A stretch of 64,000 nucleotides of DNA from Thozetella sp. PMI_491 (lineage: Eukaryota > Ascomycota > Sordariomycetes > Chaetosphaeriales > Chaetosphaeriaceae), in contig MU270036.1 in NCBI GenBank assembly GCA_021432635.1, positions 584,182-648,181 of the forward strand. The letters are read 5' to 3'. Both the position numbers and the translations under genes were made by a program. The notes below the pieces were generated by a model, which made no database searches, was not told the DNA's origin, and saw nothing but the letters and a program-made list of their open reading frames with translations. Shown piece by piece: positions 11,801 through 21,607 of the stretch. Position 1 is the stretch's first letter, and every line of letters starts with the position of its first letter.

Positions 11801-12060
11801 TGGCTAGAAAGAGAAAGAGCGAGGGAGCTTAAGTAGATAAAGCTAGCTTTATATGTATAGGGGAGCTTTTAGATTAAGGCTTTATAAATATGTTATTATT
11901 CCTTATTTTTACTCCTATTGTTCTCTTTTATCTATTGTTTTTATTTATAAAGCTATACTAAACCCTATTTAACTGTTAAAAGGAGTAGATAACAGCGATA
12001 ATAAAGCCATATAGATCTAATCTTTATTCTTTTTAATAAAGAGATTTAGCTACTATATTT
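8851..12060. repeat. AT-rich RIP-affected repeat block
   Basis: About 3.2 kb of very AT-rich sequence, dominated by A and T with frequent TATA, TTAA and CTAG words. All six frames are saturated with stops, so no frame of 60 codons exists. This is the typical look of ascomycete repeats mutated by RIP (C-to-T on either strand). It contains at least one copia relic (see below). The part after 10,700 is not identified, but includes a stretch at about 11,525-11,560 that on the minus strand would encode a Lys/Ala/Gly-rich run. Confidence 0.9.
9570..10690 (+). mobile_element. Ty1/copia pol relic (RT and RNase H)
   Basis: Ignoring stops, the plus strand can be read through as the C-terminal half of a copia polyprotein. 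Around 9,590-9,620 the reverse transcriptase block reads LLYRLVEIGLY. Around 9,740-9,770 comes a TNN motif where the family has T/YVDD. Around 10,200 comes the start of the RNase H domain (NNKDLS then IRYIIIL). Around 10,360 comes KSILISKIYS, corresponding to the conserved SVLASE block. The end near 10,600-10,660 has NPIDT--KAL, like the conserved NPAD-TK-A terminus. Nearly every conserved Trp or Gln is a stop codon, fitting RIP. Integrase and gag were not recognised. It is dead. Confidence 0.8.
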
Positions 12061-12115
12061 AGAAACTGGAAAACAAAGCTTGCAAGCGCTAGCTGCGAAA
12101 GAAAAGAAGAGCCAG

Positions 12116-12345
12116 TGTTGGAATAGCTGTTCGCAGCGCTGGCGAGCTGTGGAGGATCTGTAGTATTAGGATCCTATTGATCATGTGGATTCTTCTTATG
12201 TGATCAATGGGAGCATATAAAAGTCGTTCCTGAGCTTATTGGCTCTTAGGAATGATAATACACAAGATAGATACTAATACACGATACGGATTTACACAGT
12301 TTGTTTGCTTTATTGCTTTACGAGATCTCGTACGCTTACCAAACA
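12116..12345 (+). repeat. Copia-type LTR (TG...CA, about 230 bp)
   Basis: A 230-bp segment starts TGTTGGAATAG, the opening also found in Ty1-like LTRs, and ends ACCAAACA. It contains a GCATATAAAAG TATA-like box about 95 bp in. A purine run GAAAGAAAAGAAGAG lies just upstream at 12097-12110, as a polypurine tract would before a 3' LTR. It is not RIP-degraded, unlike the adjacent block, so it may come from a younger insertion. I found no second copy in this window, nor a clear target duplication. Confidence 0.6.
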
Positions 12346-12408
12346 ATTGGTTTAGTATCAGCTATATAGCTCACCTATACTGTCCTGGACTAACTTATTG
12401 AGAAAGTT

Positions 12409-12510
12409 TACTACTACTGCCATTACTACTACTGCCATTACTACTACTGCCATTACTACTACTGCCATTACTACTACTGCCATTACTACTACTGCCATTA
12501 CTACTACTGC
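12409..12510. repeat. 15-bp tandem repeat, about 6.8 copies
   Basis: The unit TTACTACTACTGCCA is repeated perfectly about seven times. The unit length is a multiple of three, so it could encode a five-residue repeat, but no frame around it extends into a gene. It lies 64 bp after the LTR and may be part of element leader sequence. Confidence 0.9.
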
Positions 12511-12991
12511 CCTTCTTCTTTTACCGTGTATCCATTGGTACTTCTAGTAAAAGTCGTGAGAATAGGGGCACCTGTCCCACAAAATTGTATAGATTATCAC
12601 GAGGGCTACATGGAGCCCGAGTCGCTCCATCCCCGCCATGTTGCATCAGAAAAGTAGCATGGCGAATAGGCTGTTCGTAGCTTGCGTCACCTCTCATCGA
12701 CCATCTCGCTCCTCCATACTGACACCCCAGGACGACTGTTACGGTGAATTTGGAAAGCATTAATCTTATGGCCGCCGAGAATGAATTTAACGGGACATAT
12801 ATACCTGGGAACGAAATCGAGAGATTACCTATGCGTTACACGACTATGTCAAGTCGAGAAATTATACTATACAAAACGAAAGCTTCTAAAATAGTTATGA
12901 ACTAATCTGGCAACCATTGATTTGTATCAGACGCTGTCTAAAACTTTGCTATATAGATGCTATAATCTCTTCCCAAAAACGGATGCATCGC
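12511..12991. other. Intergenic, downstream of MFS gene
   Basis: It includes a 79-codon minus-strand frame (12521-12760) without a recognised domain. It most likely represents the spacer and 3' region of the transporter gene. No other structure is seen. Confidence 0.3.
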
Positions 12992-14390
12992 TCAGCTTGC
13001 TATTCTTTCATGACGGATTAGGTACCATAGTGCTAGTAGGAAACCGCTGGCTATAATGTAGGAGAAGCCGGCGAAAAGCTGCGCATAGAGATATAGCCTC
13101 GGGGCTGTGATCTCCTTTAGACGCAGTGCGATGACTTCGGCCACTTCATTTAGGTCAGCCTAGATATCACAAGATGAGGGATGGCCATTCCGTACAGGCA
13201 GCGGGAATAGAAACCGTGACCCAGGATAGAAATAACAGAGATTGGAGATTTTGAAGCCCTGCGACTTCTACACATAGTGGACCTATGCTCTGTAAACTGG
13301 ATCAGTTTAACTAGCTCTATGGAAAAGGTTCTGTAACTCACCATCCAGAATATTCCCAATATTGCGCCGCATGTGATGGCAAAAGTTGTAGCCAAGCCAA
13401 AGGAGGTAGCCGGAACCCAAAATGCAAAGCAGAGTATTCCACATATAAATGTGAGCGTACTCGCCGTTTTTATCCTAGAAATATGATCACTGGCTAGACC
13501 TATAATGGGCCTGCCAATTGCTGTCCCGATGTTTAGGAAGCCCACGATATCTGTTGCTTGGCTGCTGGAGAGCCCGACGCTTAAAGCGAAATCAGAGAGC
13601 GAAAACAAGAGAGTAATATAGCCAAACATGGTAATGAATGCCCAGAGGAGCAGTAAGACTACTGTCTTTCGGCGGAGCAAATTGAAGTCCAGGGCAAGCT
13701 GGGTTGGCCTGATCTGGCGGTTCCTGTCGTGGACAAAAAGTGCTGCAACTACTGTCGCTGCAACACTAGCGAGGCCCGTTATCCGAAGCGCCCACGCCAA
13801 GCTTAGTCGTAGGATCATCTCCTTTGAGCACCATGTAAAGAGGGCACCGCCGACGCCAGATCCGGCAGAAGCCACGCCGTTAGCAATACTGCGCCTCTTG
13901 TTAAACCATTGGGACAGGACGGCCGTGCTTGGTATAATCATGAAACCAATACCACAACCAACAAGAAGACCTTGCGAAAGGTAAAAATGCCACGTCTGCG
14001 TAGCAAATGAAGCTGCTACGTAACCGCTACCCTGAAGTAGGCTCCCTGACAATATCACGGCCTGCACGCCAAATCTGCGAGTTAGCAAAGTCGCCAGAGG
14101 AGCAAGAAGCACCGCAAAGGTGAAGTTCATTCCGCCTATAAGCCCCAACTCGAATGATCCTGCCTTAGAGACCAGCCCTAAGGACATATACTCAGAAAGG
14201 TAAATCCCGAAAGACTGGTGACATTTGTCAGACTATAGCACAAAGGAAATGCTTATCTCAATCGACTCACTGCGGTTACCCCCCATGAGAAACAGTTAAG
14301 GACAAAACACGAGCCAACGACGGCCCATCCATAGCCACCATCGGGTGGTTGATCCGCCGGCCCAACGGTAACAGAATCTCCGCGACTCAT
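12992..14390 (-). CDS. MFS monocarboxylate-type transporter, 4 exons
   Basis: Second MCT-like transporter in the window. The proposed exons on the minus strand are 14390-14271, 14214-13342, 13289-13196 and 13143-12992, giving 412 aa. Introns are 56, 52 and 52 nt with GTGAGT, GTGAGT and GTACGG donors. Exon 1 carries the family motif DGGYGWAVV (about residues 17-25). Exon 2 reads SFGIYLSEYMS then about eight membrane segments. Exon 3 restores the conserved FWM-SIGPLCVEVAGL loop, and exon 4 gives AEVIALRL plus the last membrane span. All junctions keep phase and remove every stop, so the gene looks intact. It sits next to a broken flavin monooxygenase and ArsH, which may once have been one pathway. 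The substrate is unknown. Confidence 0.85.
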
Positions 14391-14929
14391 TATTATTTTG
14401 GATCTAGAGTGGCGATGTCAGGTGAACATCTGGTTAACAACTTGAGAACGAGTATCTTAAGAATCGGGAGCTAGCTTGACCAATTCCCTCCCTCTATCAC
14501 GTGCTTAGTAGTGACTAACTGAAGTTTTACCAATTTAGATTGTGCGTCATCTGCGCCAAGTAGACCCGCTGATGCAAGGTGACCCTAACTGCCCAGTTTA
14601 TCCCGGCATCATCTCCTGGCAGTTAGCAGCGCGCGATGCGGTTGGTTTTATTCTTCAAGGTCTTTATTTCTGGATGCAGTGGCGAAGCATCATGACCAAG
14701 GACGGCTATACGTATGTTGACGGCGACAATTTTTTTTTAGGAGAAGGCGGTAAATGGGGATAAGCGTTTATCAGAGGTGGTAGTTAGCTAAACACCATCC
14801 GCTTGGATTATATACATTAAGCATCAATCTCGGCTTAGGCTACTCCTGTACAATATTGCCTCTCCTACTTGGAAACTATCTTTTACAAAGAGTTGATAGC
14901 ATCAATGACGAAATTGACGCTCCAGCAAC
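14391..14929. other. Intergenic with one unassigned small frame
   Basis: It contains a 73-codon plus-strand frame at 14542-14763 (ATG; aromatic-rich, LYFWMQW) of no known family. This may be chance, or an exon of a decayed gene. The rest is spacer between the MFS gene and the monooxygenase relic. Confidence 0.3.
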
Positions 14930-15384
14930 AGTCGTCAACGCACCACTCCGTACCTGTGCACTCCTGCTCTAAGTGGATGTACCTAGACGAGCTAGAAGAC
15001 TACACTACACGCTCGATATAGGACATAATTTCTCACTGTGAGGCGTGTCTACTGAACTATTCTGGATTGAGGGCAAATGAGTACGAATAGAGCTGGGCAA
15101 TGTATGTTAGCGAGCAGTCTTTGAAATGAATGCTGCGGCTGCACCTGGGAGGGTATATCGCAAGCAAGTCCTGGGTAAGTATTTTTAGCCCAAGTACCTC
15201 CCATATTTTTCTCTCTCTCGAACAGGGCGATTCTGGCATTCGGTGGTTCTTGTTTGGCCCTGATCAGAGCGCAAATTCCTGTCGACGCATTAGCGTGCCT
15301 AGCATCAAAGAGTAAATGTGGATCTAAGTCACCGGAGAATCCAGCTCCAATAATGACCAAATCTAATTCTGGAGCGATTTCCAT
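14930..15384 (-). pseudogene. Baeyer-Villiger-type FAD monooxygenase, N-terminal relic
   Basis: The N-terminus of a class B flavoprotein monooxygenase, which would use FAD and NADPH to insert oxygen into ketones or similar substrates. An ATG at 15384 leads into DLVIIGAGFSG (the FAD-binding GxGxxG). Intron 1 (15279-15332) restores GICALIRAKQ, followed by FEREKNMGGTW and NTYPGLACDIPSQ. Intron 2 (15093-15144) leads to LYSYSFALNPE. There a TAG stop (15057-15059) replaces the expected Trp, and more stops follow in the same frame before the YIERV and RYIHL blocks. Similarity fades near 14930, so two thirds of the roughly 550-aa protein is missing. Splice sites are still intact, suggesting recent loss. 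Confidence 0.85.
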
Positions 15385-15936
15385 GGTTCTTCAAGGCTTG
15401 ACATGGCGTGCCTGGAGACTACGGTCGACGGGGGAAATGATACAGTTTTATTTATAATAGATTGCTATAGGTTATATGCTAATAGAGTCTCGCCATATGA
15501 GATGTTACCACGAGGAAAGTGCTTGGATCGGACGTACATGTGTGATGCTGAATCAGGTAGCCTATGTGGCGATGACATGTCGCTCACATGCCACTTAAGG
15601 TTTAGTGCATTGATTGCTAAAAAGGCTACGCACTTCGAACACTTGCGCCACGCAGCGTCACCGATCCCGGCTATCCGAATTTGGCAAGATACCAATATGT
15701 CATCACTGCTACCTCTGATCCCCAACTCCTGGGCTGCAATTCCATTTCTCATCCCGTTGCAAAATATTGAGTGCATCAAATAGTCCCCGTCTCTCCGGCG
15801 CCCACTAACCTGGATGCAAATAGCATCACTAAATCCAGGCGATTAGAGACTAAAATTCGGATATAATTGAAATATCTTGCCACTATATCAAACCCAAGGG
15901 CGCAAGTGCTCATTCAATTTGTATATCTTAGCCCAT
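15385..15936. other. Spacer, no supported gene
   Basis: Two overlapping frames of 100-126 codons exist on opposite strands (15403-15783 plus, 15465-15779 minus) but neither shows a domain or splice continuity. The AT-rich end near 15,850 is probably the ArsH 3' region. Confidence 0.35.
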
Positions 15937-17127
15937 TTAGTTTTCACTGAGCGCAGCGGCCCCCATTGTAGTCGCAATGCCGTCTGGCCCCTTGTGTTGC
16001 TCGTCTTCTATCTTGGCCGCCTTGAGCCTGCGCTCCTCTCGCTCGCTAAATCGATCCCCGAACAGGTCAAAATGGGGCCGCATGACAACGGTGTATTTAA
16101 CAAGCTCCTCCATGCAGTCGACAAGCCGATCGCGGTTTGAGCTGGGCAGCATGCGGCTGCCCTCCGCCTCTGTCGTGAACTGTGTGTACGCTTTAGGGAC
16201 CGAACTTTGATTGGGTATGGCGAACATTCGCATCCATCGACCAAGAATCCGCAGCGAGTTGACAGCATTGAAGGACTGGGATCCGCCGCTGACCTGGGCT
16301 ATAGCTAATGTCCTACCCTGCGTCGGACGTACCGCGCCAGATGAAAGTGGGATCCAGTCGATTTGCTGCTTAAATATGCCGGTCTGCAGGGTGATGGCAC
16401 TTATCAGTCTCGGAAAGTGAAAATAAAAAGTACTCTCTGCTTTCCCACCAACGCGATGAAGATAACCTACCAGATTCCCGTGCTGCTCGGGGCTAATCCA
16501 CACATGGCCGTCGCTCCACTTGCTTAGCTCACGTAGCTCCTGTACCTTGGGGTGTGAATGTTGGACATCATCTTTCTGCGGCAGACCATTGGGGTCATAC
16601 ACTCTGACATCGCATCCAAGACGAAAGAGTATCCGTGCCGCCTCATAAGCCAGCAGACGCGAGTACGACCTATTTTTAACATTAATTTAATACATGTATA
16701 TCTATAGCTATATGGGATGATGGATGGTTCTGCAGCAAGGCCGTAGAATATTTTGCACAGGTTATGAGAAGGTTGTCCTCCGGCCATGGGTAGTAACAGT
16801 GCGGTCATTAAGGGGAGTATCGTGGTTTTATTCAACTTACCGGCTTCTCAGGCTGCCAAACAGGACAAGGATGCGTAGGCGCTCTACCCTTTTATCCAGT
16901 ATCTCAGTCTGGACCATGTTAAGCGCCTTGCTCAGCTCCAACTTTGCAACCCAGTCGTCGGCAGCTAAGTGCTCGGGAAGCAAAAAAGGTCGATATTGAT
17001 CACGGACAATAGCGTCATCCTCACTAGCCGTAATAGCAAACGATCGGAGGGAATACGCAGGGTCAACAGGGAGCCGAGCAGCGGTCCTGGCTGCATGGGA
17101 GTTATTCAGATCGCCGTGTCCGTTCAT
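15937..17127 (-). CDS. arsH: ArsH-type NADPH-dependent FMN reductase
   Basis: ArsH is a flavodoxin-fold NADPH:FMN oxidoreductase. In bacteria and fungi it protects against trivalent organoarsenicals and also handles quinones. Exons on the minus strand are 17127-16841, 16669-16471 and 16383-15937, giving 310 aa. Introns are 171 nt (GTAAGT) and 87 nt (in frame, GTAGGT). The N-terminus reads [14 protein letters not shown], typical for fungal ArsH. The FMN phosphate loop GSLRSRSYSR spans the first junction, followed by [52 protein letters not shown] and the C-terminal [16 protein letters not shown]. An in-frame extension up to 17280 would add 51 residues; I prefer the inner ATG by family resemblance. 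It is divergent from the bZIP gene, with a 476-bp shared upstream region. Confidence 0.92.
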
Positions 17128-17603
17128 GGAGAGGCTGGAGCGCAACGGTGGCGTGGAAATATGGCGTCTCCGACTCGCGTTTGCTAAATGGCTCGTGGAA
17201 ATATGCGCCTGGATGAGATAAGCTTGGCGTAAAAGACTCTGGAGCGGGCAGAGTATAACTGAACGCTGCCAAATGATCATTGAGCTTCTACTGTTGGCCT
17301 GTGCAAGCTCTAAAGACTTCCACAGTGAGGCGGAAGTACGAATATTCTATGGAGTGAAATAAGGAAGGGATCTCGTAGGCTGGAGCCCCGCGGTACTTAA
17401 AATCCCGCCGTTCGGAAGGGGAACTGTCACGCCCGATCTCTCATTGGTCGGCCTAGCGCAATCGCTGGCTTCACACTAAGATGACCATTCTCATTTTTCT
17501 TCCCCACCCTTTAACTTCTCCTCTCGCATCGAATCCAGCGAATTGTCAAATATTAAGCCTTACCCTCTCTGATAGCTATCAACACCTTTGGTCTGCACCT
17601 CTT
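17128..17603. promoter_or_regulatory. Shared promoter between arsH and bZIP
   Basis: This intergenic strip of 476 bp feeds two divergent genes. It contains a CCAAT box on the minus strand (ATTGG around 17,440) and a perfect palindrome AATGATCATT around 17,273. bZIP proteins bind palindromic half-sites, so the palindrome is a candidate operator, but this is inference only. Confidence 0.45.
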
Positions 17604-18341
17604 ATGGTCGGCTTCATGCCGCGGAAAGTATATTCCTCCTGGAATCAGCTAAGGAACCCGCGTAAATCGTCTGACTTTGCATAGTTTAAGACGTCGGCTT
17701 CCGTTGCCCAAAACCGCGAGAACCAACGTCGATCTCGAGCTCGACAGCGTGACCTGATCGATGGAATGCGCAAAATGTTACAAGAGTATGAGCGTAGGGA
17801 CGCTATGGCCTCGGTGGAAATGCAGCATGCTGCCCGCGCAGCAATGAGAGAAAATCAATCGCTGCGCATCATGCTTTCCCAGCGCGGCGTCCAGCACGAG
17901 GAGATACAAGCTTTTCTACGCGGGTTGAATGGGAATCTGGATTCAACTCCACGTCCTACTTGCCATGACCCTCATCCTCCCCTTCGGCTACCTGCATCGG
18001 AAGACACGGAGAAGCTTGCAGCTGACGTTCATCTTGAGCAACGGAACAAAGAGAGACAGACAATATCTTTCTTGGGTCATACAGGTTCTGTTGGCTTGGA
18101 AGGGGACCAGACGCAGCATATATCCCGGCGAATGCCCACCTCCCAATCTCCATATCCCACTGTACTGGAAGCTCCTCAGTTTGCTCAGATGCCATGCGTT
18201 ACCGCCGCTGGTATCATCGCTGGATTGGACGGCGAGAAAGATGCAGCTAAGGCGCTACTAGCGCTAGGATGCTCTGGAACAAATAACTGTTTCGTTAAAC
18301 ATTCGAAGCTGTTTCAATTAATAGACAATGCCTTGGAATGA
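17604..18341 (+). CDS. bZIP transcription factor
   Basis: A small nuclear bZIP activator. Exon 1 ends at 17627 (MPRK from the ATG at 17616, or four residues longer from 17604). A 57-nt intron (17628-17684, GTATAT...CTGAC...CATAG) joins it to exon 2, 17685-18341. Exon 2 begins FKTSASVAQ and then has the basic region NRENQRRSR (N-x7-R signature) followed by ARQRDLIDGMRKMLQEYERR, a leucine-zipper-like coiled coil. The C-terminal half has a conserved-looking CVTAAGIIAG block and ALGCSGTNNCFV, whose paired cysteines could be redox-sensitive. Length is 222-226 aa. Divergent placement from ArsH suggests it may control that gene. Confidence 0.85.
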
Positions 18342-18544
18342 AACAATATATATAATTTCCATTGAAGAGCACTGAGAATGGGAATTAACAGAGGGTGGAC
18401 ATATATAATTGGGCTATTCCTGCACTACGGGAAACGAAACATACAAGCTTTCCAGATCTATGATGCTTCTATCTTTGTCATAGTAACAAATACGACGCCA
18501 CTCAAAGGTGGACTCGTCTGATATGTCTTCGTATTGTCGTGAAA

Positions 18545-20433
18545 TCATGTGCTGTGGCTAGGAGCGCGCTCCGTCGTGTTGGAAAGCAGCCATTCCTGTA
18601 GCTGCAGGGCTCGCCTCAGCGATCTCTCCGTTGTCTTTCGGTTAGCTAAGCTCATCTGCAGACCGAGCACCATTGCCATGTTCTTGCCGGCGAAGGCTCC
18701 TGGCATGTGTCTCGAGGTCGGCAGAATCGCAACCAGGACCCACAAGAGGACCCCTAAGCACCCTTTCCACGTCTCCGGTGGTACGCAAGATACGCGCTCC
18801 AGAATCTCTGTGACGTCTTCCTCCCCGCACACCGCACTAAATGGCCTTCTTTCCCTAATGGCTCTGCAGTATAGTTGTCCCGTCAACTTGACGACGCGAC
18901 AGAGAGGCGATTCCGTCTCTTTCGATATGGCACGGCCAGATCGTGGGGACTGGACGCGGGTTGGGGCGGATACAGTCTCAGCATTCGGTATAGCATGTTC
19001 AATAGGGTTTGTATATATCTCGCTGGGGGTCTCGGCGGGGGTGTCGGCGGCGTCATCGGGTGTACCGTGAGTAGCATCCTGAGACGCGGTCGTGATGCGG
19101 CTGTAAATCCAGTCGAGTGTAGAGTTGAGCTTGTGCAGTTGCCGTGGAGTTGGATTCGGTGGTAGGGCCAGAACTGTGTCGAGGAGAAAGCGCATATCGT
19201 CTAATAACGATGCGGTCGTTGCATCGGCACCTGGTGTCTGCGGCATGGGAAACGGGCAAGCGGTTGCGGCTAAGAAAGGCGTAACGTGCGAAGAAGATAT
19301 ATGTGGCTGGTCTTCTTCTTTGCCGTCATCTTCCGCAGATATATCCAAATGTTCAAGCAAGAGCGGTATCTCGCATGTTAATGCAGCAGTAAAGTCACCT
19401 CTGAGGCTCGCTTCGTAAGTACGCTTTCTGCGGAGCAAGTATAATCTGGGGAACCCACACGACCACCATCTGAGTTATCACACCACCCATCCCTAGACTG
19501 GAGAGACCACCCCGGATCCGTATCATCTCTCGTAGCCCTCTCAAGTGCATGCTAGTGTATTCTACTTCGCCATAACATAAATCGGCAAAGATCATCTTCG
19601 CCACCGCGACGACCGCGGTGTCACTGGTAGCATATACCTTGGACGCGAGCATCTCGTTGAGCTGCTGGAGAGCCCGGCATTTTGCCTGTATGAATCCGCT
19701 GCGGTCAAGTTTGCCGGTTGTGATCAGGAAGCACGATGCCATGTCTGCGAAACTCGAGAATCAGCTTTCAAACCTCGCCTGGGAGGAAGGGTCTAGAAGA
19801 GCGAATAGGATGCATTCCGACCAAGAAGGTACTTACATATAGAAATCTCGGCAAGGACAGGCTCTTGTAAAGAGAAAGGGATGAAGGAGTGGAGGTAGGC
19901 ATTTGATCGGTGCGGCAAGCCACCAAACAAAGCAGTATGGCGAGAATGAATATCCACATCTGGTTGGTTGCTGTCAGCAATGCCTCAACCTATATCTAAG
20001 GAATACAGGGAAGATTCACATATGCGCAGTAATGCCGTGTTCTGACTCATGGGTAGAAGGGAAGGGTGATCTAGTTCGTCCAAGCCGTTGGTCGCGGTCC
20101 AAAGCCAAACTATTGGATACGAAGATGTGGTCGAGGTGGCCGGGGCTAGCTTTTTCTCGCGAGTGCAAGCGTTCCTGGGCCTGGGTGCTTCTACATATTC
20201 GCAGGTAGGTTGGGGGAAGCGGTTAGCGCAATGATTGCACGGCCGCTTTTGGTTACACTGCGCCAGAGCACAAGGCGTGAGGGTTAGCAGAGGCTGCGAA
20301 GTCCGATCTTGTTTCTAGGATCTTGAGCCAAATGAGAATACTTTACCCGTTGCTTGCGCCGTCGACACTCTGAACAAGACTGGATTCGACGGATTCGTAT
20401 AGGAAACAAACTTTGAGACCTTGATCCGGTCAT
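18545..20433 (-). CDS. Zn2Cys6 transcription factor (DUF3468 type)
   Basis: A fungal binuclear-cluster regulator. Exon 1 (20433-20347) begins MTGSRSQSLF and ends CSECRRRKQR. An 89-nt intron (20258-20346) then gives CNQKRPCNHCANRFPQPTC, completing C-x2-C-x6-C-x5-C-x2-C-x8-C. Further exons read ALFGGLPHRSNAYLHSFIPF and LQEPVLAEISIY, then a junction near 19,745 to MASCFLITTG. Next comes LHLRGLREMIRIRGGL, the typical mid-homology block of fungal-trans-2 proteins. One more intron near 19,395-19,450 leads to the C-terminal exon, which ends at 18545. Exact borders of the introns near 19,960-20,030 and 19,395-19,450 are uncertain. The frame is open above 20433, so an earlier start is possible. The target genes are unknown. 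Confidence 0.78.
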
Positions 20434-21607
20434 GTCGGACAGTATACCTAATTCTTCGCTGGATATTTTTGCCCTTAAGAGACAATGCGCATCGTGGGAG
20501 GCGACTGGACCAGTTGAGATAAGTGTCCGAGATGTCGAGCCTGGCTTGCTTTTCGACCCAATCACGGGATAAGGAGCACGCGAGACATTGGGCGTCGGCA
20601 CCGTCCGGGGGCGGCCAGAGTCGGAGCGCCCGAGCTCGGTGTGCGGCTGATGGTGGGCTGAGACGGTCCAACGGTCAAGCACCACTCCCACTTCCCTCGC
20701 ATGGATGCTTGGAACGTTGCTGACAAGGGGTAGTCGCCCGTCATTCGCTCGGCTCTTTTTTTTGCGCAAAGCCTGCGATGGATGGGTGACATCGCTAACG
20801 GTGGTTCAGCTTTTCGGGACGATTGCGCTAGAGCTTAAACTAGGCTACCTGGCCGCTCAAAGGGGTTTACCAGTGCGAGACCAGGAAGAAAGGGGCGAGG
20901 CCCTTTTGACTTAGTCCCATACGCCACGGTGCGAATCATCATTATGCCGGTGAGACAAGAACAGCAGACCAAGATGCCTAACGGAATATTATTGGACAGG
21001 GAACGTGTATATTGCAAACTGCCGAAAACTACGCCACCCGATTGCGCAAGGTTTGTGATAGGGAAGGCTGCCAGGTGATAACACGTGAGCTGTGTTGAAA
21101 CGGGTTGCTTCTCACATTCCCGGCATATGCCTTGGCCTATAAGCAGGCGGACTAAATTAGCCAGTGCCCTCGACGACTACGAGAATGTATGCGTGCTATG
21201 AACACTCTTTGACCTCTCCCTCCCGTAGCTCCTTCGACTTCCGGCTCATGACGCTGCTGATGGCTGTGGCCCGCTTGGGTGCCCTCGTCATCGTCGCCGT
21301 CCGCCGCGTTCCTATTTGATTGTCTTCGCCAACCTTGACATGGTCAGCAGCGCCCCGGCTGCAGCTGTCTACCTTCACAGCGTAAAGTCAGCCGGCATAT
21401 CTACGGAAGCTGCCAAGATCAAAAACAGCGTTGGCTACGAATACAAGGCAACCACTGAGAGCCAGTGGTTTCGACTCAGTCATCTTATCGCCGCCTCACC
21501 CCAGAATCCGATCTGCCTCCGTCATGCCTACAGAAACAGCATTTGAGATCTTATATAGGAACCGGCCATGTGTATTAGGTATATAACTACTAAATTCTCA
21601 CTCCTAG
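20434..21607. other. Intergenic between two regulator genes
   Basis: The upstream part is the promoter of the Zn2Cys6 gene, with a T-rich run near 20,760. A 60-codon basic frame (21196-21378 minus) and a 76-codon frame (21316-21546 plus) overlap on opposite strands. Neither is recognised. Confidence 0.35.

Noticed and set aside
10700..12060. Attempt to read a second transposon in the later part of the AT-rich block
   Set aside because: No domain block could be recognised on either strand, so it is left as unassigned RIP-affected sequence.
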